Below, one piece after another: positions 32,489 through 39,779 of a stretch of DNA of 64,000 nt; within the stretch, counting starts at the first letter, position 1; every line of letters begins with the position of its first letter. This stretch comes from a virus. The position numbers and the translations under genes are program-made. The notes below the pieces were generated by a model. The model worked only from the letters and a program-made list of their open reading frames with translations. It did no database searches and was not told where the DNA came from. The DNA is taken from positions 1-64,000 of the IMG/VR virus record IMGVR_UViG_3300023240_000022, one strand, 5' to 3'.

Positions 32489-33379
32489 ATGTCGACCCAA
32501 ACCAACACTAGCATTCTCGAAACCGTCGCCGCTGAATTCAATTTTGAGGTGAATCGCTTCCCACTGTCTTTTGACGGCAAGCAAGTGAAGGGGTTCTACG
32601 CCCTGCTTCGCGACGACACGCAGGAACCCGTTCACGACAAGTCTGTCAGTGCGGACTATCAACCGCATACAACGGATGACGTTTTGGCCCTGGTCGAATC
32701 GGCCCAAGACGTGTTCGGGGAATGTTCGCCCCGTTGTCACTTTCGCAAGGGTCACTATGTTGACCTTGCACCGACCAAAGATGAGCGAATCGCGATCTAC
32801 GGGACCAAAGACAATATCTTCCCCCGTTTACAAATTTCGGCGGGATACAACGGAACTTCGTTCCACTTCTCCCTCGGATGGTTTCGCGACCTTTGCCGCA
32901 ATATGTCGATGCTGCGAAGTGTACGGGGAACGTCGGTCAGTTTCCGCCACAACGGAAATTTGCGGGACAACTTGGAACAACTGAAATCGCAGTTGACCGG
33001 ATTGCGGGAAGGGTGGGAAACCTTAGGCGAAACCGTCCAACGGATGGAATCGTCGAGAACGTCCCTAGCTTCGTTCCTAACGTCCATCTACGGGGAACCG
33101 ACTGAGTTGACTGGTTCGGCATTGACACGTCACACGAACCGTACTGAGACGATCATGAGGCGTGTTCTTGACGAGCAAGCCCGATCAGGACGCCCCGCGT
33201 TCAATATGGGAAGCGAAGACGTTTCGGTTTGGGAAGCGTACAACGCCGTCCAGGGGTTCACGCAGCACAAAAGGTCGGTGCGGGGGGCGGCAACGACGAC
33301 GTTTGACCGCGAATTGAAAGCGGTTGAATCGCCAGAAGTTAAGGCGGCTGAGCGTTTGGCCCTGACTCTGTCGGCCTAG
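32489..33379 (+). CDS. DUF932 phage/plasmid protein
   Basis: 296 residues. KQVKGFYALLRDDTQEPVHDKSVSADYQPHTTDDVLALVESAQDVFGE and the later FSLGWFRDLCRNMSMLR, SVSFRHNGNLRDNLEQL follow the DUF932 (phage/plasmid-like protein) pattern; such proteins occur in early regions of phages and on plasmids and are thought to act in DNA metabolism, without a proven activity. Start supported by AGGA. It is the last large gene of the GC-rich block. Confidence 0.8.
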   Translation: MSTQTNTSILETVAAEFNFEVNRFPLSFDGKQVKGFYALLRDDTQEPVHDKSVSADYQPHTTDDVLALVESAQDVFGECSPRCHFRKGHYVDLAPTKDERIAIYGTKDNIFPRLQISAGYNGTSFHFSLGWFRDLCRNMSMLRSVRGTSVSFRHNGNLRDNLEQLKSQLTGLREGWETLGETVQRMESSRTSLASFLTSIYGEPTELTGSALTRHTNRTETIMRRVLDEQARSGRPAFNMGSEDVSVWEAYNAVQGFTQHKRSVRGAATTTFDRELKAVESPEVKAAERLALTLSA

Positions 33380-33530
33380 GTGTCAAGGGGGAAACCCCGA
33401 ATTTCCTCAAAATTTCCCGTGTCGCGAAAGCGATGCGGTTTTTTTTGGCCTGAGCTTTCTGATGGGGGGTTTGATACCCACCCTCCCCTCTGATGGGGTG
33501 CCGCCTCCCCCCGGTGGCGCGCCCCATCCA

Positions 33531-33558
33531 TCCAGATTCGGATACCCTGGTAGCTAGC
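33531..33558 (+). repeat. 28-bp repeat, copy 1
   Basis: Core GGATACCCTGGTAGCTAGCG preceded by CCAGATTC; shared with 33590. Confidence 0.7.
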
Positions 33559-33589
33559 GGTTTTTGAGTTATTTGTTGCAGCTAATAGT

Positions 33590-33617
33590 TCCAGATGCGG
33601 ATACCCTGGTAGCTAGC
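33590..33617 (+). repeat. 28-bp repeat, copy 2
   Basis: Differs from copy 1 by one base in 28. Confidence 0.7.
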
Positions 33618-33681
33618 GAGATTTGCGATATTTTTACAGCGTGTCGTTTATTGTTATGGCCATGATTAACTGCTGGGGGGT

Positions 33682-33698
33682 TGCCTATTTATTGGGCA
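33682..33698 (+). repeat. 17-bp iteron, copy 1
   Basis: TGCCTATTTATTGGGCA; imperfect palindrome of the consensus TGCCTANTTATTAAGCA. Confidence 0.65.
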
Positions 33699-33703
33699 CT
33701 GAC

Positions 33704-33720
33704 TGCCTATTTATTAAGCA
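33704..33720 (+). repeat. 17-bp iteron, copy 2
   Basis: TGCCTATTTATTAAGCA, 22 bases after copy 1 and 23 bases upstream of the promoter at 33743. Confidence 0.7.
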
Positions 33721-33742
33721 TCTTTTATTTTCGTTTTGCCTC

Positions 33743-33770
33743 TTGACAAATCAGGCGATGCTGGTATAAT
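33743..33770 (+). promoter_or_regulatory. Early-class promoter
   Basis: TTGACA, 16-bp spacer, TATAAT, flanked by iterons upstream and by repeat copy 3 and a palindrome downstream. Confidence 0.75.
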
Positions 33771-33789
33771 GATGTCTCACCCGATCACT

Positions 33790-33817
33790 CCAGATGCCGA
33801 TACCGTGGTAGTCAGCG
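33790..33817 (+). repeat. 28-bp repeat, copy 3
   Basis: CCAGATGCCGATACCGTGG then TAGTCAGCG; diverged copy located in the leader of the 33873 gene. Confidence 0.6.
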
Positions 33818-33839
33818 AGAATTGGCATATTGTCTAATC

Positions 33840-33854
33840 GTCTCAAAATGAGAC
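33840..33854. promoter_or_regulatory. GTCTCA palindrome, copy 2
   Basis: GTCTCAAAATGAGAC in the leader of the 33873 gene. Confidence 0.6.
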
Positions 33855-33872
33855 ACAACACCTAGGAATACC

Positions 33873-34130
33873 ATGAAGATTCAAACAAGACGACTAGTTC
33901 GCACAATCGCAAATTCTCACGTTTCCACCCCTGTAGAGGTTGTAGAGGGTAACTCCTGTCCTAAACTGGTTGGGGATAGTTTTCATTATCAGACCTTGGG
34001 AGGTACTCGCATTTGGCACCCCTCTGCTTACAGCAAGAAGGGCTGGTCTAACATGAGATACGTCAACTCTACCGTTAGAGTGGAGGTTGGGGCGAAATGG
34101 ATGAAGAAGATGGGACTTGTCTCAAAATGA
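33873..34130 (+). CDS. Small basic protein, candidate regulator
   Basis: 85 residues, basic (MKIQTRRLVRTIANSHVSTP). Its gene is bracketed by GTCTCA palindromes in the leader and across its stop codon, as expected for an autoregulated DNA-binding protein, but no binding motif is recognised. Leader also carries the third 28-bp repeat. Confidence 0.55.
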   Translation: MKIQTRRLVRTIANSHVSTPVEVVEGNSCPKLVGDSFHYQTLGGTRIWHPSAYSKKGWSNMRYVNSTVRVEVGAKWMKKMGLVSK

Positions 34131-34184
34131 GACAGGCATGGGTAGAGTGTCTCATTATGAGACAAATGTTGTTCAAAATGAGAC
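34119..34184. promoter_or_regulatory. GTCTCA palindrome cluster, copies 3 to 5
   Basis: GTCTCAAAATGAGAC (34119-34133, overlapping the stop), GTCTCATTATGAGAC (34149-34163, perfect arms) and GTTCAAAATGAGAC (34171-34184, one base short). The last lies at the -35 position of the promoter at 34198. Confidence 0.65.
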
Positions 34185-34197
34185 TGGGCAGGAGTTG

Positions 34198-34206
34198 GTG
34201 TATAAT
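34198..34206 (+). promoter_or_regulatory. Extended -10 promoter behind operators
   Basis: GTGTATAAT; its -35 region is covered by the fifth palindrome. Confidence 0.55.
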
Positions 34207-34274
34207 CTTAGTGTTTAAGATAAGACTGTGGAGGTCTTGTCATTATTGTAAGGGCTTTGTAAAAAGAAAAGAAT

Positions 34275-34436
34275 ATGTGTTGTGATACAGCTTGGATAGA
34301 CGAAGGGGCCGTCGTGGGCGAGTGTGAGGATTGTGGGGCTCCAGTGGATGAGGACGGCGATGGAATTGGTGGCTGTCTGTATTCGCCCACCTGTGATACG
34401 TGTGGTGCCCACGATGGGTGCGATGAGTCGTGTTGA
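34275..34436 (+). CDS. Cys-rich small protein, possible zinc ribbon
   Basis: 53 residues with nine Cys: MCCD at the start, GECEDCGAP, GGCL, TCDTCGAHDGCDESC. Pairs CEDC and CDTC could form a zinc ribbon. Acidic overall. Promoter at 34198. No family. Confidence 0.5.
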   Translation: MCCDTAWIDEGAVVGECEDCGAPVDEDGDGIGGCLYSPTCDTCGAHDGCDESC

Positions 34437-34775
34437 TGCTCAGCCTATGTCAGAAAGGTGACTTTTATAGCAAAAACCCCGTAAATTGCAGGGTCAGTGA
34501 AAAGGGCCGATTTGCCCAGACTAGTCCAAAAGGGGCCAAACAGCAACCAAAATCGCCCTAATTCTTCAATTATGAGCTTTTTAGCTCTTGAAAGGGCGAA
34601 ACTTTATGGTACAATTGGGGCATGAAACGAAGCGACAGGCGGCAAAAATGATAGTGAATCAACGTGATTTGAAGTGAGCGAGATGGCGTATCACTACGTA
34701 AAACACGGGGGTTTTTATTGTAAATGTCGGAAACAGAGGTGAAATCACAATTCGTATTCTTTCGGAGAGACGCAA
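34437..34775. other. Gene-poor stretch
   Basis: Holds the promoter at 34588 and two minimal frames (8 codons at 34622, 19 codons at 34684 with two Cys). Nothing else supported. Confidence 0.4.
34588..34615 (+). promoter_or_regulatory. Early-class promoter with GGGGCAT box
   Basis: TTGAAA, 16-bp spacer, TACAAT, TGGGGCAT. Confidence 0.65.
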
Positions 34776-35069
34776 ATGTTCAGTGTTGTAGACAGTAATG
34801 ATAATGGTTATACTATGGTTTAGGTTATTGGTCTTGAGAACTTTGAGCCCTTTTATACTGAACTGAAAGAGCTATTGTCTAAGCGTCGTGTTCGCATGAT
34901 TGCCGAAGACATTGGAATGACGCTAGAAGATGGCGAATCTAGTCACAAGGCAAAAATTCAGTTTACTCAGTATGGTGGCTCTGGTGCTTATGACACGGAG
35001 AATATCACGTTTATTGCCGAAGCCGTTGGCATGTGGCCTGACAACGCGGAGTTTAATAACGATGATTGA
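34776..35069 (+). pseudogene. Small gene interrupted by an in-frame amber codon
   Basis: A well-placed start (GGAGAGACGCAAATG) gives MFSVVDSNDNGYTMV, then TAG at 34821-34823. The same frame continues VIGLENFEPFYTELKELLSK to a stop at 35069, about 98 codons in all. The downstream part could start only at a non-ATG codon or at the ATG 34899 or 34875. Nonsense mutation or readthrough. Confidence 0.5.
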
Positions 35070-35271
35070 TGACGACTACATTCGCATTAGTGCATTCAGG
35101 GTTTCTGTCTTCCTAGAGGCCCTTGAGAAAGCCGAAAACAGGAAAGACTTTGATCAGAAAGTTGTTAAACTTGAAGAGGTATTACAAGTTCATTATGGTG
35201 CTATTGATTCGTACCTGGAACGCAATAAGACCGGCTTCACGAAGGAAACTCAAGACACTCAGAGTGCTTAA
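35062..35271 (+). CDS. Unknown small helical protein
   Basis: 69 residues from ATG 35062, overlapping the previous stop; MIDDDYIRISAFRVSVFLEA then charged helices. GGAG ten bases upstream. No family. Confidence 0.55.
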   Translation: MIDDDYIRISAFRVSVFLEALEKAENRKDFDQKVVKLEEVLQVHYGAIDSYLERNKTGFTKETQDTQSA

Positions 35272-35485
35272 TTTTTAGGCGTTTTCCTACCCCATGCACA
35301 GAAAATGTGCGAATAAAAAAGAAAGTTGCACAAAAAATGACAGATTGGTTTGGTTCTCTTTGATCTGGCCTCCCTTGTGGGTTGTTTATTTGGTGGTTTG
35401 GCTGTATTCTTTTATGGGCGATTTTGGATCTTATCTGAGAAGCCCGGTTCAAGGAGAAATTTTTAAATAATCCGATCTGAGAGGG

Positions 35486-35513
35486 TTGACAGAACCGCAA
35501 TTCGTGGTACAAT
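35486..35513 (+). promoter_or_regulatory. Early-class promoter
   Basis: TTGACA, 16-bp spacer, TACAAT, then CTGGGCAT. Confidence 0.75.
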
Positions 35514-35545
35514 CTGGGCATACAAGACAACACTTGGAGAAAACA

Positions 35546-35839
35546 ATGTCGAACTCGATGCCAACTATTAATAAGATCATGATCAACGCTCAGGATATGT
35601 GGTATAAGTCTGATGACTATACAAAACTGCCTTTATACCTAAGTGCAAACTCTAGGGACAAAGTTAGGAATGTCATTGTAATACCAGAAATCAAGCGTTG
35701 TGTTGAACGTGCAATCATCGACTTGTTAGATAATGGTTGTGTTATGAACTCAGAATTTGACGCACACTTCAAAAATGCTGCCGAGTACGCAGAAGAAGTC
35801 GTCAGATACGAACTACCAATCCTGATAACGGAAAGCTAA
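35546..35839 (+). CDS. Unknown small protein
   Basis: 97 residues from the ATG with TTGGAG site; helical, acidic C-terminus (EEVVRYELPILITES). Own promoter at 35486. No family. Confidence 0.65.
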   Translation: MSNSMPTINKIMINAQDMWYKSDDYTKLPLYLSANSRDKVRNVIVIPEIKRCVERAIIDLLDNGCVMNSEFDAHFKNAAEYAEEVVRYELPILITES

Positions 35840-35841
35840 AG

Positions 35842-36045
35842 ATGAACCCAGCACAAAAAGCACAAGACGCAGCACAAGACGCCCTGGTAGCTTACCACAG
35901 CCTTGAAGCTCGTCTACAGGCTGCTAACGATCAAATCAAACTCATTCGTCAGATGGCGAACCAAGCGGCCCTCAAGGATCGCAGCAAGGCCCATTATGAC
36001 GATAACGACGTTGTTATTTACTGCATGAACATAATGGAGCGTTGA
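35842..36045 (+). CDS. Small coiled-coil protein
   Basis: 67 residues, starting MNPAQKAQDAAQDALVAYHS, a long amphipathic helix with heptad-like Leu/Ala spacing. Two bases after the previous stop. Confidence 0.6.
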   Translation: MNPAQKAQDAAQDALVAYHSLEARLQAANDQIKLIRQMANQAALKDRSKAHYDDNDVVIYCMNIMER

Positions 36046-36100
36046 AGAGAGTGCCTAGCCCTAAGTATAGGACATTCTTCTTTACTTAATTGCCCTACCC

Positions 36101-36160
36101 TGCTTATTTATTGTGCAACTAGGTGCCTACTTTTTAAGCAGTGTGCCTAGTTATTAAGCA
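36101..36160 (+). repeat. Three 17-bp iterons
   Basis: TGCTTATTTATTGTGCA (36101), TGCCTACTTTTTAAGCA (36124), TGCCTAGTTATTAAGCA (36144); same family as 33682 and 33704, again just upstream of a promoter. Confidence 0.7.
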
Positions 36161-36195
36161 GATGAGAGTATTTTTGAAAAATCACCACTTTTTGG

Positions 36196-36223
36196 TTGTC
36201 AGCCACTATTTTGGGGCTATAAT
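36196..36223 (+). promoter_or_regulatory. Early-class promoter behind iterons
   Basis: TTGTCA, 16-bp spacer, TATAAT, 36 bases after the last iteron. Confidence 0.7.
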
Positions 36224-36331
36224 AAGATAAAACAACATAAGAATCAAGTGGATCAAGCTTAACAAGCAACGTCAAATGGAAGACGTTGTTAGTTACTTGT
36301 AGATCCTAATAGATTCAACCGAGAGAGAATC

Positions 36332-36532
36332 ATGAAAGAGTTTTTAACAGAATTTGCTGATCTTTTGCAAAAACACAAGGTTACCATTGACGCAGAGGTT
36401 TGGGGCGACGGTTCTTCGTTTGCCGGATTTGAAGTTACCGAGTATTTAGATAATTGTAGACCTTTTACCATTAGCTTGGACTGTGCAACTATTGAATACT
36501 CAAGAGTAAAGAAAAGGGCGGAGGAAATATGA
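36332..36532 (+). CDS. Unknown small protein
   Basis: 66 residues, MKEFLTEFADLLQKHKVTID then mixed beta; overlaps the next gene start by 4 bases. GAGAGAGA site. No family. Confidence 0.6.
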   Translation: MKEFLTEFADLLQKHKVTIDAEVWGDGSSFAGFEVTEYLDNCRPFTISLDCATIEYSRVKKRAEEI

Positions 36533-36654
36533 TTAGAGTGAGCTACAAATTCGGACATTCTCTCGAAATCAATACGACCATGAACGAAGCGAGAGGTGTT
36601 GTCTCTCAAGAGATTGTCATGGGCGGCCCTGACGCAGTCTCTACCGAAATTGAT
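36529..36654 (+). pseudogene. N-terminal part of a gene split by the TnpB element
   Basis: 42 codons (MIRVSYKFGHSLEINTTMNE...VSTEID) up to the TTGAT target. Joined in frame to 38028 it would make a 112-residue protein. Unknown function. Confidence 0.65.
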
Positions 36655-36782
36655 GGGGTTAGAGCCTCGTCCTTCAGGACGGCTTTTTCTGTGCATCAAT
36701 GTAAGCCCGTAATACTTTGATTGGAGCACCTCTCGTCGATAGTTACCTTGACTCATCTCGCAGACCAACATAAGATAGTGAC

Positions 36783-38015
36783 ATGAAAGCTCGTTATTCG
36801 TACCGAATATACCCAACAGACCAACAGCAACGCAAGTTGTCTCAGTTGTTCGGGTGCTGTCGTGTTGTTTGGAACGACGCACTTCGGATGATTCGCGACA
36901 CGCCCAAGGGGGAGAAGTGGGTTAGTAGGAAGGAACGGGACAAGGCAGTCACAACGCTAGCAAAGAAAACAGATGAGCGGTCCTGGCTTTCTGGTGTGAG
37001 TGCCGTTGCGTTGCAGCAGTCGCTCCGTGACCTGGATGCGGGTCTATCGAAGTTCACTAAGTGGATAAAAGGTGGTCGAAAGGGCCGCCGCGTTGGATTC
37101 CCACGGTTCAAGTCAAGGCGGTCTGATCAATCATGCCGGTTTACAGGGACAAGCTTCACTATACAAACAACCAGGAAACTGACACTGGCGAAGATTGGCG
37201 ACATCAAAGTGAAGTGGTCGAGGGAACTTCCATCAGATCCATCATCAGCAACGATAGTGAAGGATTCCTCTGGTCGATACTTCGTCAGTTTTGTCGTCGA
37301 AGTGGAGCAGATCGTCTGCCCGCCGAAGCTAGAGTCTGTCGGAATCGATCTAGGTATCAAGGTTTTCGCCTTCCTGAGCGGTGGCAGAGGTGAGCGATCT
37401 GCGCCTTCATGCAAGAAACTCACCAGTAAAGTCAAGCGACTTCAACGTAGGTTGTCCAAGCAAAGGAAAGGGTCAAGTAGGCGTAATCGCACGAAGATAC
37501 GCATCGCCAAGTTGCACTCTCGCATCGCGTCGATCCGAAAAGACTTCCATCACAAATTGAGCACCGAGCTAATACGCGATAACCAAACGTGTAGCTTGGA
37601 GAATCTGAACGTGTCTGGAATGATGAAGAACCGATGCCTTTCACGAGCAATTGGCGAGCAGGGATGGTATCAGTTTCGCGTGATGCTGGAATCAAAGGGA
37701 AAGATGTACGCGGATAGAGAAGTCGTCATCATCAATCGCTTCGAGCCGACATCACAAGTCTGCTCAAAGTGCGGATACAGATGGGGTAAACTCGACCTAA
37801 GCATCAGGACAGTGAAGTGCATCAGTTGCGGGCACGTCCATGATCGAGATGAGAACGCTGCTGAGAATATCGACCAAGTCGGGGCGGGATACGCCCACGA
37901 CTCAAAATGGACGTGGAGTGGATGTAAGACACCCTTGGGTGCGACCTGCGATGAAACGTCAAGCCATCCGTACAGCGATGAGAGTCGCCTAGTCGGAGAA
38001 TCCTCGTGCCTTTAG
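36783..38015 (+). CDS. tnpB: TnpB, RNA-guided endonuclease
   Basis: 410 residues, full length. RuvC-like catalytic residues are intact: VGIDLGIKVF (Asp189), SLENLNVSGM (Glu273), HDRDENAAENI (Asp354/356). A four-Cys zinc finger (CSKC at 327-330, CISC at 346-349) lies between. N-terminal ARYSYRIYPTDQQQRKLSQLFGC is typical. It should cut DNA next to a TTGAT motif guided by an RNA from the element's right end, and keep the element in place. GC-richer than neighbours, so recently acquired. Probably mobilised by a TnpA in trans. Confidence 0.9.
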   Translation: MKARYSYRIYPTDQQQRKLSQLFGCCRVVWNDALRMIRDTPKGEKWVSRKERDKAVTTLAKKTDERSWLSGVSAVALQQSLRDLDAGLSKFTKWIKGGRKGRRVGFPRFKSRRSDQSCRFTGTSFTIQTTRKLTLAKIGDIKVKWSRELPSDPSSATIVKDSSGRYFVSFVVEVEQIVCPPKLESVGIDLGIKVFAFLSGGRGERSAPSCKKLTSKVKRLQRRLSKQRKGSSRRNRTKIRIAKLHSRIASIRKDFHHKLSTELIRDNQTCSLENLNVSGMMKNRCLSRAIGEQGWYQFRVMLESKGKMYADREVVIINRFEPTSQVCSKCGYRWGKLDLSIRTVKCISCGHVHDRDENAAENIDQVGAGYAHDSKWTWSGCKTPLGATCDETSSHPYSDESRLVGESSCL

Positions 38016-38027
38016 GCCGGGGAGTAT
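37900..38027 (+). ncRNA. Predicted guide (omega) RNA scaffold region
   Basis: By family rule the guide RNA is made from the 3' end of tnpB through the right end; CCTCGTGCC-TTTA-GGCCGGGG hairpin at 38001-38022 is the expected terminal stem. Position inferred, length not determined. Confidence 0.4.
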
Positions 38028-38240
38028 GTCAACCTTCATTTAAGCGACAACTCTGCTCTGACTGCCGACAAGCTGCGAGAGCTAGCAGACCTGCTTGACG
38101 GCCCTCGTGCTGGCCTTGATGCTAGTCATATCTATGGCGATCCTCCAGACGAAGATGAAATACCTCCACAACTACGCATTCATAGAAGCTTTGAATGGCC
38201 AATAAACAAAAGAACAGACTATTCACATATACCTTTTTAG
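38028..38240 (+). pseudogene. C-terminal part of the gene split by the TnpB element
   Basis: 70 codons, VNLHLSDNSALTADKLRELADLLDG and on, ending in TAG. No start of its own. The frame matches the N-terminal part if the element ends at 38027. Confidence 0.65.
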
Positions 38241-38248
38241 GAGACAAT

Positions 38249-38509
38249 ATGTCACTACCCAAAGTTACACAGAAGATTAGAAATAAAGCACAATACCTAG
38301 AGGGCACAGAGGCTTTCTCTGATGGGGTTTGTGTTGATGATTCACCATACAAGTCTTGCGGTATGCACAACGCACCAGCAGAAGAGGGCGAAAAACGTAT
38401 GACCTGGATGGCTGGTTGGTATGACGCCAAGCATAAGGAACAGTTTCCAAAGCTCTTTGACAAGAGTCACCCAGACTATGTCTCCGACAAGGTGGTGGTG
38501 TGCGTATGA
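38249..38509 (+). CDS. RMF/CrpP-like small protein
   Basis: 86 residues from the ATG with TTAGGAGA site. AFSDGVCVDDSPYK...EKRMTWMAGWYDAKHKEQF resembles the ribosome modulation factor-like fold (Gly-rich turn, Cys/Pro-Tyr, W-x-x-GW-x-x-A). Members occur in many phages; activity unproven here. Overlaps the next start by 4 bases. Confidence 0.5.
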   Translation: MSLPKVTQKIRNKAQYLEGTEAFSDGVCVDDSPYKSCGMHNAPAEEGEKRMTWMAGWYDAKHKEQFPKLFDKSHPDYVSDKVVVCV

Positions 38510-38763
38510 TACACATAAGAGAGACAGATATTATCAATTATCAAGCTGAGCTTGGTGCTGACTTCGGATCAATAACACCAGTAGAGGTTGTTAGGCATGG
38601 TTTATTAAAGGTTGTTTGCGGTTGACACAATGGCTCTACTGTTCAGGGAATTCTTCTTCATCATGCTTTAGTCAAGGTGAGCAAGAGGGGCAACTTCAAA
38701 GTGACGCACCGTGGCCGACTTTATCTCAGAGAAATTCTCGGAAATATGATCGGAGAGGGTTGA
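38506..38763 (+). pseudogene. Small gene interrupted by an in-frame opal codon
   Basis: ATGA overlap with the previous stop supports the start (MIHIRETDIINYQAELGADF...). TGA at 38623-38625 is followed in the same frame by HNGSTVQGILLHHALVKVSK to TGA at 38763. The VCG-x-HNGSTV context suggests one continuous domain. Nonsense mutation, readthrough, or recoding. Confidence 0.5.
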
Positions 38764-38787
38764 CACGAAGCAAGTTCGTGATATAAT
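38760..38787 (+). promoter_or_regulatory. Early-class promoter
   Basis: TTGACA, 16-bp spacer, TATAAT, then GGGGACAT. Confidence 0.8.
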
Positions 38788-38827
38788 GGGGACATACAAC
38801 ACACAACATCAATCTGGACTTTTAATC

Positions 38828-39115
38828 ATGAAGAGTAGTATGACAAACCAAGCCATGTTCCCGCCATCGCAGAATGACCTTAATGACTTCACCAAGGAGT
38901 TAAAGCGTCGTTGTCTACATGCGGGCAACGGACAAGAAGGCAGGGGCGAAGTGTTGGTAAAGATGCGTAACGGCGACTACGTCAAGGCTATGTATCGTGA
39001 AGCCAACGAAGATTGGGGTACCTCACACGGATTCTACGGTAATAACTATGATCGTAGTTGGTATGCGAATGGTCGTTCTCACAAATCTTCCGACTTTGAC
39101 ATTGTGGAACTATGA
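38828..39115 (+). CDS. Unknown protein
   Basis: 95 residues from ATG 38828; an ATG at 38786 lies in the promoter. VLVKMRNGDYVKAMYREANEDWGTSHGFYGNNYD is the ordered part. Overlaps the next gene by 4 bases. No family. Confidence 0.6.
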   Translation: MKSSMTNQAMFPPSQNDLNDFTKELKRRCLHAGNGQEGRGEVLVKMRNGDYVKAMYREANEDWGTSHGFYGNNYDRSWYANGRSHKSSDFDIVEL

Positions 39116-39525
39116 TCGATTCAATTGGACAACCAATCAGTGTGGGTGACACCGTCATCCATTGTGGCGGCAACTGTGCTGACACTACTCAATACAAGGT
39201 CATCAGGACAACGGCGAAGATGGCCTTTGTCGGAGGCTTCAAGAGTTGGCGTAGCAACAAAGAGACCGGGCTATTAGCAAGAACCCTTGTTAATGTTACT
39301 GCTAACCTACAATTGATGGATGGAAGCAAGATACTAGTAGACACAGAAGATCTAGCTCAAGCCTTGGTCAGTAGGAGAGATGCTGGCTTCTCGCCTGAAC
39401 AGGATGCACAAGCAGTGAGACTATGCGATTCGTGTGGCACTATCATTCCTATCAACTTGATTGAAGGATACAGAGATCTGCTTAATGAAGAGATTGGACC
39501 AGACACTTCCGACTGCGACTTCTAA
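39112..39525 (+). CDS. Unknown protein
   Basis: 137 residues, begins MIDSIGQPISVGDTVIHCGG, a beta-barrel-like start; a CDSCGT pair near residue 108. Coupled to the previous gene. No family. Confidence 0.6.
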   Translation: MIDSIGQPISVGDTVIHCGGNCADTTQYKVIRTTAKMAFVGGFKSWRSNKETGLLARTLVNVTANLQLMDGSKILVDTEDLAQALVSRRDAGFSPEQDAQAVRLCDSCGTIIPINLIEGYRDLLNEEIGPDTSDCDF

Positions 39526-39539
39526 CAACAAGAAAAACA

Positions 39540-39779
39540 ATGAAGAAAATTTCAGAGACCAATCAGTTTACTCATACTGTAGTTCTATACCTGAACAATG
39601 AGCGTGTCGTTCACCTGTTTGTCGATGGTGGTAGTCAAGTCGAGTTGGCTTCTCAATCTGATGGCGTCTTTGGTTCGGGTATTCTATACCAAGTTGAACA
39701 TGAAGATGGTGTTGCACCAAGCGAAGTGCTTCGATTCCTTAGCCTTAACCGATTCCTTGAACCTCAGTTGGTAGCGTAA
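39540..39779 (+). CDS. Unknown small protein
   Basis: 79 residues, beta-rich first half (THTVVLYLNNERVVHLFVDG). Coupled (TAATG) to the membrane protein that follows. Confidence 0.6.
   Translation: MKKISETNQFTHTVVLYLNNERVVHLFVDGGSQVELASQSDGVFGSGILYQVEHEDGVAPSEVLRFLSLNRFLEPQLVA

Larger units (their letters stand above)
36655..38027 (+). mobile_element. TnpB-only IS200/IS605-type element
   Basis: The left end follows TTGAT (36650-36654), the known target of ISDra2-like elements, and contains a hairpin (CGTCC-TTCA-GGACG). The right end holds GGGGAGTATGTCAA, typical of these elements. No tnpA is present. The exact right end is uncertain: in-frame repair of the split gene places it at 38027, while the usual TCAA ending would place it at 38032. 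Confidence 0.8.

Noticed and set aside
33531-33817. CRISPR array.
   Set aside because: Three repeats with spacers of 31 and 172 bases and no cas genes; the spacing is irregular.
36655-36782. tnpA gene in the TnpB element.
   Set aside because: Only 128 bases separate the left end from tnpB; no frame of TnpA size or motif exists nearby.
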